From Nocardioides sp. YR527 (GTDB lineage Bacteria > Actinomycetota > Actinomycetes > Propionibacteriales > Nocardioidaceae), in contig NZ_FNFN01000001.1 in NCBI RefSeq assembly GCF_900101045.1, positions 62,001 to 126,000 of the forward strand: a stretch of DNA of 64,000 nucleotides, in the 5' to 3' direction. Every line of letters starts with the position of its first letter. The stretch's first letter is position 1. The notes beneath the pieces were generated by a model. It ran no database searches, was not told where the DNA came from, and saw nothing but the letters and a program-made list of their open reading frames with translations. The position numbers and the translations under genes were made by a program. Below are positions 16,115-24,173 of this stretch, in pieces.

Positions 16115-18802
16115 ATGGCGACCCGTACGTCTTCCCCGCCGGGTTCGCGGAGCTCGACCACCACCAAGAGCACCCGTCCCCGGAGTACGACCACGACAAA
16201 GCGAGCAACGGCCACGAGCCGGGCCCGCTCAAAGGCAGCGCCGAACAAAGGCCAGAACAAGCGCCGTCCCGCCGCAAAGCCAGCCAACAAGAGGACAGTC
16301 AACCGGAAGACGACGAACCGTACGCCACCTCGCGCCGTACGCAACGGGCCCAGCCCGATCGCGGTTCTCTTCGATGCCATCTTCTCCACCATCGCGAGCC
16401 TGTGGCTGGCGATCGCCGGGGGAGTGGCGGCCATCTTCCGTGTGGGTGGCCAGGCCGCCAGCGACCTCGAGCCGGAGCACCGGCGCGACGGTGCCGGCCT
16501 GTTCCTGATCGGCCTCTCCGTCCTGGTCGCCGCCGGCGTCTGGTTCCAGCTCGGCGGGCAGTTCTTCGACGTCGTACGTATCGCCGTGGCCGGCGTCGTG
16601 GGCAAGGTCGGCTGGCTGGTGCCGGTCGGGCTCGTCGTCGGCGGAGTCCGGCTGATGCGTGACCCGGTCAACGCCGCCCCGGTCGGCCGGCTCGCGATCG
16701 GCTGGTCCGCGTTTCTGATGGCCACGCTCGGCATCATCCAGATCGCCAACGGCAACCCGCAGCCCACCTCGGGCGACAGCACCGAGCTGCAGTGGGCCGG
16801 CGGTGCGATCGGCTACGTCGTGGCCAGCCTGCTGCTCGACGTCATGCGCTCGACGGCCGTGGTCGTCGTACTCCTGTCCCTTCTCGTCGTCTTCGGGATC
16901 CTGGTGATCACCGGGACCCCGCTCTACCAGGTGCCGAGTCGTCTGGTGGAGCTGCGCGACCGCGCGCTCGGCCTGACGCCGCCCGAGGAGATGAGCGAGA
17001 GCGGCACCAACATCCGGCGGGTGCGCCGGGGCGGCAGGCTCTTCGCCGACGACGACACCTTCGACCCGGAGGGCTTCGAGCCCTACGAGACGCCGCTCCT
17101 CGAGGAGGAGAAGCCGAAGAAGAAGCGCAAGAAGGACGGGCTCGACATCGCGCTCGCCCTCGACGAGGACTCCGACGCCGACACCCAGCCCGACGAGGCA
17201 GTGCCCAGCGACGCGGCGGGTCTCATGCCCGCGGTCACCGACACCGCACCGAAGGCCGGCAAGCGGCGCGACCTCGAGCCGCCGCCGCACGCCGAGCTGC
17301 CTCAGCGCGTGGAGCAGCTGATGCTCGCCGGCGACGTCGCCTACACGCTGCCGGGCAGCGACCTGCTCAAGCCGGGATCGCCGCACAAGGCTCGTTCCAA
17401 GGCCTCCGACGACATCGTCAACCGGCTCCAGGCGGTGCTGGAGGAGTTCAACATCGATGCCGCGGTCACCGGCTACACCCGTGGACCGACGGTCACGCGC
17501 TACGTCGTCGAGCTCGGATCGGGTGTGAAGGTCGAGAAGATCACCGGCATCCAGAAGAACATCGCCTACGCGGTGGCCTCCGCGGACGTACGCATCCTCA
17601 GCCCGATCCCCGGCAAGTCCGCGGTCGGCGTGGAGATCCCCAACAGTGACAAGGAGATCGTCACCCTCGGCGACGTGCTGCGCTCCAACGCGGCGCGCGG
17701 TGACCACCACCCGATGATCACCGGTGTCGGCAAGGACGTCGAGGGCGGCTTCGTGGTCGCCAACCTGGCCAAGATGCCCCACCTGCTGGTCGCGGGTGCG
17801 ACCGGCTCGGGTAAGTCGTCGTTCATCAACTCGATGATCACGAGCGTCTTGATGCGGGCCACTCCCGACGAGGTGCGGATGATCATGGTCGACCCCAAGC
17901 GGGTCGAGCTCAACGCCTACGAGGGCGTGCCGCACCTGATCACGCCGATCATCACCAACCCGAAGAAGGCCGCCGAGGCGCTGGCCTGGGTCGTACGCGA
18001 GATGGACATGCGCTACGACGACCTCGCCAACTTCGGCTTCCGTCACGTCGACGACTTCAACAAGGCCGTACGCGCAGGGAAGGTGCAGCTCCCGCCCGAC
18101 TCCGAGCGGGTCCTGTCGCCCTACCCCTACCTGCTGGTCATCGTCGACGAGCTCGCCGACCTGATGATGGTCGCCCCGCGCGACGTCGAGGACGCGGTCG
18201 TACGCATCACCCAGCTCGCCCGTGCCGCCGGCATCCACCTGGTGCTGGCCACGCAGCGGCCCTCGGTCGACGTGGTCACCGGTCTGATCAAGGCCAACGT
18301 GCCCTCGCGGCTCGCCTTCGCGACCTCGTCGCTGGCCGACTCGCGCGTCATCCTCGACCAGCCGGGTGCGGAGAAGCTGGTCGGCCAGGGTGACGGGCTG
18401 TTCCTGCCGATGGGCTCCTCCAAGCCGATCCGTGTGCAGGGCTCGTGGGTCTCCGAGAGCGAGATCAATGCTGTCGTGAAGTCGGTGAAGGGACAGCTCG
18501 AGCCGTCCTACCGCGAGGACGTGACCGCACCGGCCGAGTCCAAGCGGGTGCTCGATGACGACATCGGCGACGACATGGATCTGGTGATCCAGGCGATCGA
18601 GCTGATCGTCTCGACCCAGTTCGGCTCGACCTCGATGCTGCAGCGCAAGCTCCGCGTCGGGTTCGCCAAGGCCGGCCGTCTGATGGATATCCTCGAGTCG
18701 CGCGGGGTGGTCGGTCCCTCCGAGGGCTCCAAGGCACGCGACGTACTCGTCAAGCCGGACGAGATCGACGGCGTCATCGCAACGATCCAGGGGGAGATGT
18801 GA
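16115..18802 (+). CDS. ftsK: DNA translocase FtsK/SpoIIIE
   Basis: 895-aa septal DNA pump that clears the chromosome from the division site. ATG 16115. A basic Thr/Arg/Lys/Ser-rich head (residues 1-75) precedes several membrane helices (about 81-270), an acidic linker with a KKKRKK patch, the translocase alpha/beta domain with Walker A GATGSGKSS near residue 562, VMIVDP-like IMVDPKRVELNAYEGVPHL and LVIVDELADLMM (Walker B), and a C-terminal gamma winged-helix domain (QAIELIVSTQFGSTSMLQRK). The stop overlaps the next gene's GTG by two bases. Confidence 0.97.
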   Translation: MATRTSSPPGSRSSTTTKSTRPRSTTTTKRATATSRARSKAAPNKGQNKRRPAAKPANKRTVNRKTTNRTPPRAVRNGPSPIAVLFDAIFSTIASLWLAIAGGVAAIFRVGGQAASDLEPEHRRDGAGLFLIGLSVLVAAGVWFQLGGQFFDVVRIAVAGVVGKVGWLVPVGLVVGGVRLMRDPVNAAPVGRLAIGWSAFLMATLGIIQIANGNPQPTSGDSTELQWAGGAIGYVVASLLLDVMRSTAVVVVLLSLLVVFGILVITGTPLYQVPSRLVELRDRALGLTPPEEMSESGTNIRRVRRGGRLFADDDTFDPEGFEPYETPLLEEEKPKKKRKKDGLDIALALDEDSDADTQPDEAVPSDAAGLMPAVTDTAPKAGKRRDLEPPPHAELPQRVEQLMLAGDVAYTLPGSDLLKPGSPHKARSKASDDIVNRLQAVLEEFNIDAAVTGYTRGPTVTRYVVELGSGVKVEKITGIQKNIAYAVASADVRILSPIPGKSAVGVEIPNSDKEIVTLGDVLRSNAARGDHHPMITGVGKDVEGGFVVANLAKMPHLLVAGATGSGKSSFINSMITSVLMRATPDEVRMIMVDPKRVELNAYEGVPHLITPIITNPKKAAEALAWVVREMDMRYDDLANFGFRHVDDFNKAVRAGKVQLPPDSERVLSPYPYLLVIVDELADLMMVAPRDVEDAVVRITQLARAAGIHLVLATQRPSVDVVTGLIKANVPSRLAFATSSLADSRVILDQPGAEKLVGQGDGLFLPMGSSKPIRVQGSWVSESEINAVVKSVKGQLEPSYREDVTAPAESKRVLDDDIGDDMDLVIQAIELIVSTQFGSTSMLQRKLRVGFAKAGRLMDILESRGVVGPSEGSKARDVLVKPDEIDGVIATIQGEM

Positions 18803-20733
18803 GCGAGAATTCACCGGCGGTCGAGACCGTCGACCCTGCCGAGACCGTCGAGGCCGTCGAGACTCACGATGTCGACGTCGTCGAGGTACGCCGCAACGGC
18901 CGCCTCGCGCTGGTGGTGGCGCTCGCGTCGCTGCTGGTCGGCATCGCCTTCGTGATGCGCGGCGGCATCGAGGGCTACCTGGTCGGCCTGATCCTGCTCG
19001 TCGTCGCGGCGGTGCAGGGCTGGACGGCCTGGGACTCCCGGATGCCGCTCCTGCTCGTCGACGAGCAGGGCGTACGGCTCCGCTTCGGCCAGACCTGGCA
19101 GGGCATCCCGTGGTCGAAGATCGAGTCCGTCGAGCACACCCCTCGCCCGGACGGGATCGAGCGGTTCTGGAAGGACGGCCGCATCGGCGTGCTGCTGCAC
19201 GACGAGGACGAGGTGCTCGAGGAGCTCTCGCCGACCGCCCGGCGCCAGGCGATGCTGACCGAGCGCCTCTACGGTCTGCCGTTCTCGCTCCCGCTCGGCC
19301 TCTCCACCCGCGTCCTGGGCGCCGGTGACGACGTCACCGAGGCCATCGCGATCGTCGCCGCCGACGGCGTCGAGGTCGTCGAGATCGACCCCGGGCTCGA
19401 CGCGGAGGAGCCGGAGACGGACACCGACGAGAGCGCCGAGGACCACACTGCCGATGCCGCCTCGGACGACGGTGACACCGCGGTCCGCCCGCCCCTCTCC
19501 GAGCGGGCCGGAGACACCAACCCCCGGATGCTCCGGGTCTTGGACGAGCCTGATATCAATGCCGCAGACGTGGTGGACGAGGCGGAGCAGGACCAGGTGG
19601 ACCGGGACACTGAGACGACCGCGCACAGCGCGGAACAGGACGAGACGACCCCGACGACCGACCCCGAGCCTGAGCGCGAAGTGAATCTCGTGGCCGAAGC
19701 GAAGACGGAGCCGGTCGCGCCGCTGCGCGAGCCTTCGACGGCGATCCGGGTGGACGTACGCTACGTGCCCGAGGAGCCGCAGGAGACCATCGCCGTCCAC
19801 GGCGCGAACGCGCTCCAGCTGGACCTTGCGGAGGCCGCCTTCGCCGACGCGGACTTCGCCGAGGCGGATGTCGAGGACACGGACGTCGACGACGAGCCCG
19901 AGGGCGTACGTCCGATCGCCGTGCCCGACGAGGGGGTCAAGGCACTCGCCCCGTCGACCGGCTCGCGACACCGCATCGACGACGTCGACGACCAGGAGAC
20001 CGAGGTGGTCCCGGCTGAGGTCCCGGAGATCGGTGCTGAGATCGCCGCCGCCCGCCGCCGGCTCGCCCTGGACATGGACGGCCTGGCCGAGTGGACGCGG
20101 ATCCGTCCGCACGTCATCGAGGCGATCGAGGTCGACGACTTCGGCCCCTGTGGCGGCGACTTCTACGCCCGCGGCCACCTGCGCACGCTGGCGCGCGTCC
20201 TCGGCATCGAGGTCGCGCCGCTGCTGCGCACCTATGACGAGAAGTACGCCTCCGGCCCGGTCAGCCCGCGCGCCGTCTTCGAGGCCGAGCTCGCCCACAG
20301 CGCGGCGATCCGCCCCGTCCGGCGGATGCGTGGTGGCCCGTCCTGGTCGGTCCTGGTCGCCGCGGTGATGGCGGTGATCCTGGTCTGGTCGGTCGCGCGC
20401 CTGGTCATCGACGGCACCCAGCACGAGCCCGAGGCCGGAGCGATCCAGCTCGACGGCTCTGCCGGCACCGACAGCCCGTACGGCAAGTCCTCGCCCGTTG
20501 CGGTGACCGTCTCCGCCGCCGGTGGCGGTGCCCATGTGGTCGTCCGCGACTCGCGTGGCAAGGTGGTCTTCAGCGGCGACCTCGCCTTCGGCGAGTCCAA
20601 GGTGCTCCAGGTCACCCCGCCCCTGCGCGTACAGACCTCCGACGGATCCCTCAAGGTCGCGATCGGCGACGGCAAGGCCAAGGCCCTCGGCAAGACCGGC
20701 GAAGCCGCTCAGCGCACCTACACCGCCAACTAG
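18799..20733 (+). CDS. RodZ-like HTH membrane protein with extra N-terminal membrane/PH-like part
   Basis: 644 aa, GTG start overlapping the ftsK stop. The C-terminal third is RodZ-like: HTH_25-type domain at about 410-480 (EIGAEIAAARRRLALDMDGLAE, then VIEAIEVDDFGPCGGDFYARGH), a membrane helix at about 514-538, and an outer beta domain (DUF4115-like). Unusually, residues 30-80 form two membrane helices, followed by a beta-rich segment (LLVDEQGVRLRFGQTWQGIP) resembling bacterial PH domains, then an acidic, low-complexity linker at about 200-400. RodZ links the cell wall synthesis cytoskeleton to the envelope. The fused N-terminus suggests an added membrane/cytoplasmic anchoring step. Confidence 0.82.
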   Translation: MSENSPAVETVDPAETVEAVETHDVDVVEVRRNGRLALVVALASLLVGIAFVMRGGIEGYLVGLILLVVAAVQGWTAWDSRMPLLLVDEQGVRLRFGQTWQGIPWSKIESVEHTPRPDGIERFWKDGRIGVLLHDEDEVLEELSPTARRQAMLTERLYGLPFSLPLGLSTRVLGAGDDVTEAIAIVAADGVEVVEIDPGLDAEEPETDTDESAEDHTADAASDDGDTAVRPPLSERAGDTNPRMLRVLDEPDINAADVVDEAEQDQVDRDTETTAHSAEQDETTPTTDPEPEREVNLVAEAKTEPVAPLREPSTAIRVDVRYVPEEPQETIAVHGANALQLDLAEAAFADADFAEADVEDTDVDDEPEGVRPIAVPDEGVKALAPSTGSRHRIDDVDDQETEVVPAEVPEIGAEIAAARRRLALDMDGLAEWTRIRPHVIEAIEVDDFGPCGGDFYARGHLRTLARVLGIEVAPLLRTYDEKYASGPVSPRAVFEAELAHSAAIRPVRRMRGGPSWSVLVAAVMAVILVWSVARLVIDGTQHEPEAGAIQLDGSAGTDSPYGKSSPVAVTVSAAGGGAHVVVRDSRGKVVFSGDLAFGESKVLQVTPPLRVQTSDGSLKVAIGDGKAKALGKTGEAAQRTYTAN

Positions 20734-20744
20734 ACCCCCTGCGT

Positions 20745-20917
20745 CAACCGCCGCCGAGTCGGCTCGTCCTGACCACAACCGCCGCCGAGTCGGCTCGTCC
20801 TGACCACAACCGCCGCCGAGTCGGCTCGTCCTGACCACAACCGCCGCCGAGTCGGCTCGTCAGAACGAGCCGACTCGGCGCTGATTTCGGTCAGGACGAG
20901 CCGACTCGGCGGGTTGG
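20745..20917. repeat. 31-bp tandem repeats with inverted copies
   Basis: Three exact 31-bp direct copies start at 20745, 20776 and 20807, each beginning CAACCGCCGCCGAGTCGG. A fourth, cut to 24 bp, starts at 20838. It is followed by two inverted partial copies: one makes a 16-bp hairpin (20845-20860 with 20865-20880, loop CAGA), the other is at 20889-20917. No spacers of unique sequence, so it is not a CRISPR. Position after rodZ suggests a terminator plus an expanded intergenic repeat. Confidence 0.9.
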
Positions 20918-20935
20918 CAAAGAGTTCGGGCGATG

Positions 20936-20964
20936 GGTGACAGCGGTCACATCGCTCTGTCACC
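20936..20964. promoter_or_regulatory. Inverted repeat upstream of the glucanase
   Basis: GGTGACAG at 20936-20943 is complementary to CTGTCACC at 20957-20964, with a 13-nt spacer. It lies just before the LacI-type palindrome. Could be a second regulator site; unproven. Confidence 0.35.
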
Positions 20965-20975
20965 ATTGCCACCGA

Positions 20976-20987
20976 GAGAGCGCTCTC
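20976..20987. promoter_or_regulatory. LacI-type operator palindrome
   Basis: Perfect 12-bp palindrome GAGAGCGCTCTC, 47 bp upstream of the glucanase ATG. LacI-family regulators of sugar genes in actinobacteria bind similar central-CG sites with GAGCGCTC cores. A LacI-family gene follows the glucanase directly, so this is a likely binding site for it. Confidence 0.7.
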
Positions 20988-21034
20988 ACGAGTCGCCAGG
21001 ACTCATCGCTCGTTCATTCGGAAAGCGAGTCATC

Positions 21035-22405
21035 ATGAGAATTCTGAAGGCATTAGGAGCCGCTGCCATCGCGGCCGGCATGGTCGCGGTGGCGATCCCG
21101 CTGACATCGTTCGGACAGGCGTCGGAGGCGTCGGAGCCGGGCACGCCGGCCGGCTGGACGAAGGTGTGGAGCGACGACTTCACCGGTGCGGCAGGGTCGC
21201 GGATCAACACCAACGACTGGATCTACGACATCGGCCACTCCTACCCCGGCGGTGCCGCCAACTGGGGCACCGGCGAGATCGCCTACCACAGCGACAGCAC
21301 CCAGAACGTCTACCAGGACGGCGCCGGCAACCTCGTCATCAAGCCGATCCGCGACGGCGCCGGCAACTGGACCTCTGGCCGCATCGAGACGACCCGGACC
21401 AACTTCCAGCCGCCGTCGGGCGGCGTTCTCCGCGTCGAGGGTCGCATCCAGATGCCCAACGTCACCGGCGCGGCCGCGCAAGGCATCTGGCCGGCGTTCT
21501 GGATGCTCGGCGAGCCTTTCCGCGGCGACTACTGGAACTGGCCGGGCATCGGCGAGATCGACATCATGGAGAACGTCAACGGTGCCAACCAGGTCTGGGG
21601 CACCCTGCACTGCGGCACCTCGCCCGGCGGGCCGTGCAACGAGACCACCGGCCTCGGTGGGACCATCCAGGGCTGCCCGGGCTCGACCTGCCAGTCGTCC
21701 TTCCACACCTACGCGATGGAGTGGGACCGCAGCACCAGCCCGCAGCAGATCCGCTTCTACGTCGACAACACGCTCTTCCACACGGTGCGCTCGGACCAGG
21801 TCGACGCGACGACCTGGGACAACGCGACCAACCACGGCTTCTTCATCATCCTCAACGTCGCGATCGGCGGCGGCTGGCCCGGCAACCCGACCTCGGCGAC
21901 CGCCTCCGGCGTGCCGATGCTGGTCGACTACGTCGCGGTCTACTCCAAGGGTGGTGGCACCACCGAGCCGACCGACCCGCCGGAGACGGGCAACCGCGAC
22001 GCCTACTCGACGATCCAGGCCGAGTCCTACAACGCCCAGAGCGGCACCCAGACCGAGACGACCTCCGACACCGGTGGCGGTCAGGACGTCGGCTACCTCG
22101 CCAACGGCGACTGGCTCCGCTACGACGGCGTGAACTTCGGCTCGAGCGCCGCCCGTACGTTCTCCGCCCGGGTCGCCTCCGGCGCGCCCGCGGGCGTCAG
22201 CGGCCTGGTCGAGGTGCGGCTCGACAACGTGAACAACGCCCCCATCGGCAGCTTCTCGGTGGCCAACACCGGAGGCTGGCAGACCTGGCGTACGGTCCCG
22301 GGCGCCATCACCGGGGTGACCGGCACGCACACGGTCTACCTGCGCTTCACCAGCGGCCAGCCGGCCGACTTCGTCAACGTCAACTGGTTCACGTTCTCAA
22401 GGTGA
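21035..22405 (+). CDS. Secreted GH16 endo-beta-glucanase with CBM6
   Basis: 456 aa, ATG 21035 with GGAAAG upstream. Signal peptide at about 1-30 (MRILKALGAAAIAAGMVAVA). GH16 domain at about 40-305 with the catalytic E-x-D-x-x-E signature GEIDIMEN (Glu174, Asp176, Glu179) and FHTYAMEW, GIWPAFWMLG. A Thr/Pro-rich linker (about 305-325) leads to a family 6-type binding module (IQAESYNAQSGTQTE, GGGQDVGYLANGDWLRY, HTVYLRFTSGQPADFVNVNW). Such enzymes cut beta-1,3 (or mixed) glucans such as laminarin or fungal wall glucan. Probably repressed by the neighbouring LacI-family protein. Confidence 0.93.
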   Translation: MRILKALGAAAIAAGMVAVAIPLTSFGQASEASEPGTPAGWTKVWSDDFTGAAGSRINTNDWIYDIGHSYPGGAANWGTGEIAYHSDSTQNVYQDGAGNLVIKPIRDGAGNWTSGRIETTRTNFQPPSGGVLRVEGRIQMPNVTGAAAQGIWPAFWMLGEPFRGDYWNWPGIGEIDIMENVNGANQVWGTLHCGTSPGGPCNETTGLGGTIQGCPGSTCQSSFHTYAMEWDRSTSPQQIRFYVDNTLFHTVRSDQVDATTWDNATNHGFFIILNVAIGGGWPGNPTSATASGVPMLVDYVAVYSKGGGTTEPTDPPETGNRDAYSTIQAESYNAQSGTQTETTSDTGGGQDVGYLANGDWLRYDGVNFGSSAARTFSARVASGAPAGVSGLVEVRLDNVNNAPIGSFSVANTGGWQTWRTVPGAITGVTGTHTVYLRFTSGQPADFVNVNWFTFSR

Positions 22406-22429
22406 GCGGTAGGCGATAGGTTTCGATAC

Positions 22430-23446
22430 ATGAACGAGACCCCGGCCGGCCGGCCGACGCTGGAGACGGTGGCACGGGCGGCCGGGGCCTCACGAGCGAC
22501 CGTCTCGCGCGTCGTCAACGGCTCCACGACCGTGCGCGCCGACATCGCCGAGAGCATCCGCCGGGCCATCGCTGAGCTCGGCTACGTGCCGAACCCGGCG
22601 GCGCGGAGCCTGGTGACGCAGCGTACGGACTCCATCGCCCTGATCCTGCCGGAGTCCGCGACCCGGGTCTTCTCCGACGACGCCTTCTTCCCCGGCGTGA
22701 TCCGGGGCGTCGGGGAGGCGCTGGAGAAGGCGGACAAGCAGCTGGTGCTGCTGCTCGCCTCGACGCAGGCAAGCCACGATCGGATCCTGCGCTACGTGCA
22801 CGGCCGCACCGTCGACGGTGTCGTGCTCGCCTCGATGCACGGCGCCGACACCCTGCCCGAGGAGCTGCGGGCGGCGGGCGTCCCGGTCGTGACCAGCGGG
22901 CGGCCGCTGGGCGAGGCGACCGTCCCGTTCATCGACGTCGAGCACGCCAGCGGCGTGGAGGCGGCGATGAAACACCTCGTCGGCCTCGGCCGACGCCGGA
23001 TCGCGACGATCGCGGGGCCGCAGGACATGGTCGCCGGGCGCGAGCGGCTGGCCGGCTACCTCACCGGTCTCCGGGCCGTGCCGGGGGCGGTGCCGCTGGT
23101 CGAGGAGGGTGATTTCATGCGCCAGTCCGGGACTGACGCGATGGAGCGGCTGCTGCAGCGCGATCCCGGCATCGACGCCGTCTTCGCGGCCTCCGACCTG
23201 ATGGCCGACGGCGCCCTGCGTACGCTGCGCCGGCTCGGCCGCCGGGTGCCCGACGACGTGGCGGTGATCGGGTTCGACGACGTCGAGGCGGCCCGGTTCA
23301 CCGACCCGCCGCTGACGACGGTGCACCAGCCGATCCACGAGATCGGCACCCGCCTCGCCGAGCAGATCCTCCGCCTGGTGGCGGGGGAGGAGGTCGAGGC
23401 CTCCGTCGTGCTCCCGACCAGGCTGGTGATCCGCGAGTCCGCCTGA
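22430..23446 (+). CDS. LacI-family transcription regulator
   Basis: 338 aa, ATG 22430. N-terminal HTH (about 8-30, ETVARAAGASRATVSRVVNG) and hinge (GYVPNPAARSLVTQRTD), then the periplasmic-binding-like sensor domain (VDGVVLASMH, FAASDLMADGALRTLRRLGR, VAVIGFDDVEAARFTDPPLT). It lies 24 bp after the glucanase on the same strand, and the palindrome at 20976-20987 fits its likely operator. The natural inducer is presumably a glucan-derived oligosaccharide (inference). Confidence 0.93.
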   Translation: MNETPAGRPTLETVARAAGASRATVSRVVNGSTTVRADIAESIRRAIAELGYVPNPAARSLVTQRTDSIALILPESATRVFSDDAFFPGVIRGVGEALEKADKQLVLLLASTQASHDRILRYVHGRTVDGVVLASMHGADTLPEELRAAGVPVVTSGRPLGEATVPFIDVEHASGVEAAMKHLVGLGRRRIATIAGPQDMVAGRERLAGYLTGLRAVPGAVPLVEEGDFMRQSGTDAMERLLQRDPGIDAVFAASDLMADGALRTLRRLGRRVPDDVAVIGFDDVEAARFTDPPLTTVHQPIHEIGTRLAEQILRLVAGEEVEASVVLPTRLVIRESA

Positions 23447-23456
23447 GGCAGCGGTC

Positions 23457-24173
23457 TCAGGCGTCACCCGCGCGGTAGCGCCGCTCGGGCCGCCCGGCGG
23501 TGCCGTAGTTGAGACGTACGCCGATCCGGCCCGTGCTCGCGAAGTGCTCGAGGTAGCGGCGGGCGCTGACCCGAGAGACTCCGATCGCGTCGGCGCACTG
23601 TGTGGCGCTGAGCTCACCGGCGGTCTCCAGCGCGGCCAGCACGGCCCGGGCGGTCTCGGCGCTGAGCCCCTTCGGCAGCCGCTCACGGGACTCGCGTGCG
23701 CCCTGGTGGCTGAAGACCTCGTCGATGCCGGCCTGGACCTCGTCGCGGTGCCCGGGGCCCTCGGCCCGTTGCCCGATCCTGGCGAGCGCCTCGCGGGAGC
23801 GGCGTACGTCATCGAGCCGGGCGGCCAGATCCTCGAACGGGAACGGCTTCACCACGTAGTGGGCGGCGCCGCCGGCCGCGGCGGCCCGCACCGTGTCGGC
23901 CTCGCGGGCGGCGGTGATGACGATGACGGCGGCGTCGTCACCTCGTCCGCGCAGCCGGCGCAGCAGCTCGATGCCGCTGAAGTCGGGAAGGTGCACGTCG
24001 AGCAGCAGTACGTCGGGGGAGAGCCGGGCGGTCTCCTCGAGCGCCTGGGAGCCGGTGGCGGCGACGCCGACGACCCGGAACCCCTCGACGCGCTCGACGA
24101 AACGGGTGTGGATCGAGGCGACCATGAAGTCGTCCTCGACCACGAGCACGGTGAGCTCAGGTGCGGACGTCAT
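23457..24173 (-). CDS. CitB/DcuR-type response regulator
   Basis: 238 aa. Receiver domain with acidic pocket VVEDD (Asp residues near 14-15), phospho-acceptor in LLLDVH and Lys in YVVKPFPFEDL. The C-terminal part (LPKGLSAETARAVLAALE, SATQCADAIGVSRVSARRYL) is the CitB-type HTH. The start ATG overlaps the TGA of the kinase gene. Likely activates the divergent tctCBA genes, as CitAB does for tctCBA in Corynebacterium glutamicum. Confidence 0.92.
   Translation of the reverse strand: MTSAPELTVLVVEDDFMVASIHTRFVERVEGFRVVGVAATGSQALEETARLSPDVLLLDVHLPDFSGIELLRRLRGRGDDAAVIVITAAREADTVRAAAAGGAAHYVVKPFPFEDLAARLDDVRRSREALARIGQRAEGPGHRDEVQAGIDEVFSHQGARESRERLPKGLSAETARAVLAALETAGELSATQCADAIGVSRVSARRYLEHFASTGRIGVRLNYGTAGRPERRYRAGDA

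Larger units (their letters stand above)
20734..21034. other. Repeat- and operator-containing gap
   Basis: About 300 bp between rodZ and the glucanase. It holds the 31-bp tandem array with inverted copies (20745-20917), an 8-bp inverted repeat (20936-20943 with 20957-20964) and the LacI-type palindrome. No credible gene is visible. Confidence 0.8.

Noticed and set aside
20745..20917. CRISPR array
   Set aside because: Repeats are adjacent and identical with no unique spacers, and inverted copies are present.
22430..23812. 440-aa minus-strand frame opposite LacI
   Set aside because: Antisense of real genes with typical shadow composition.
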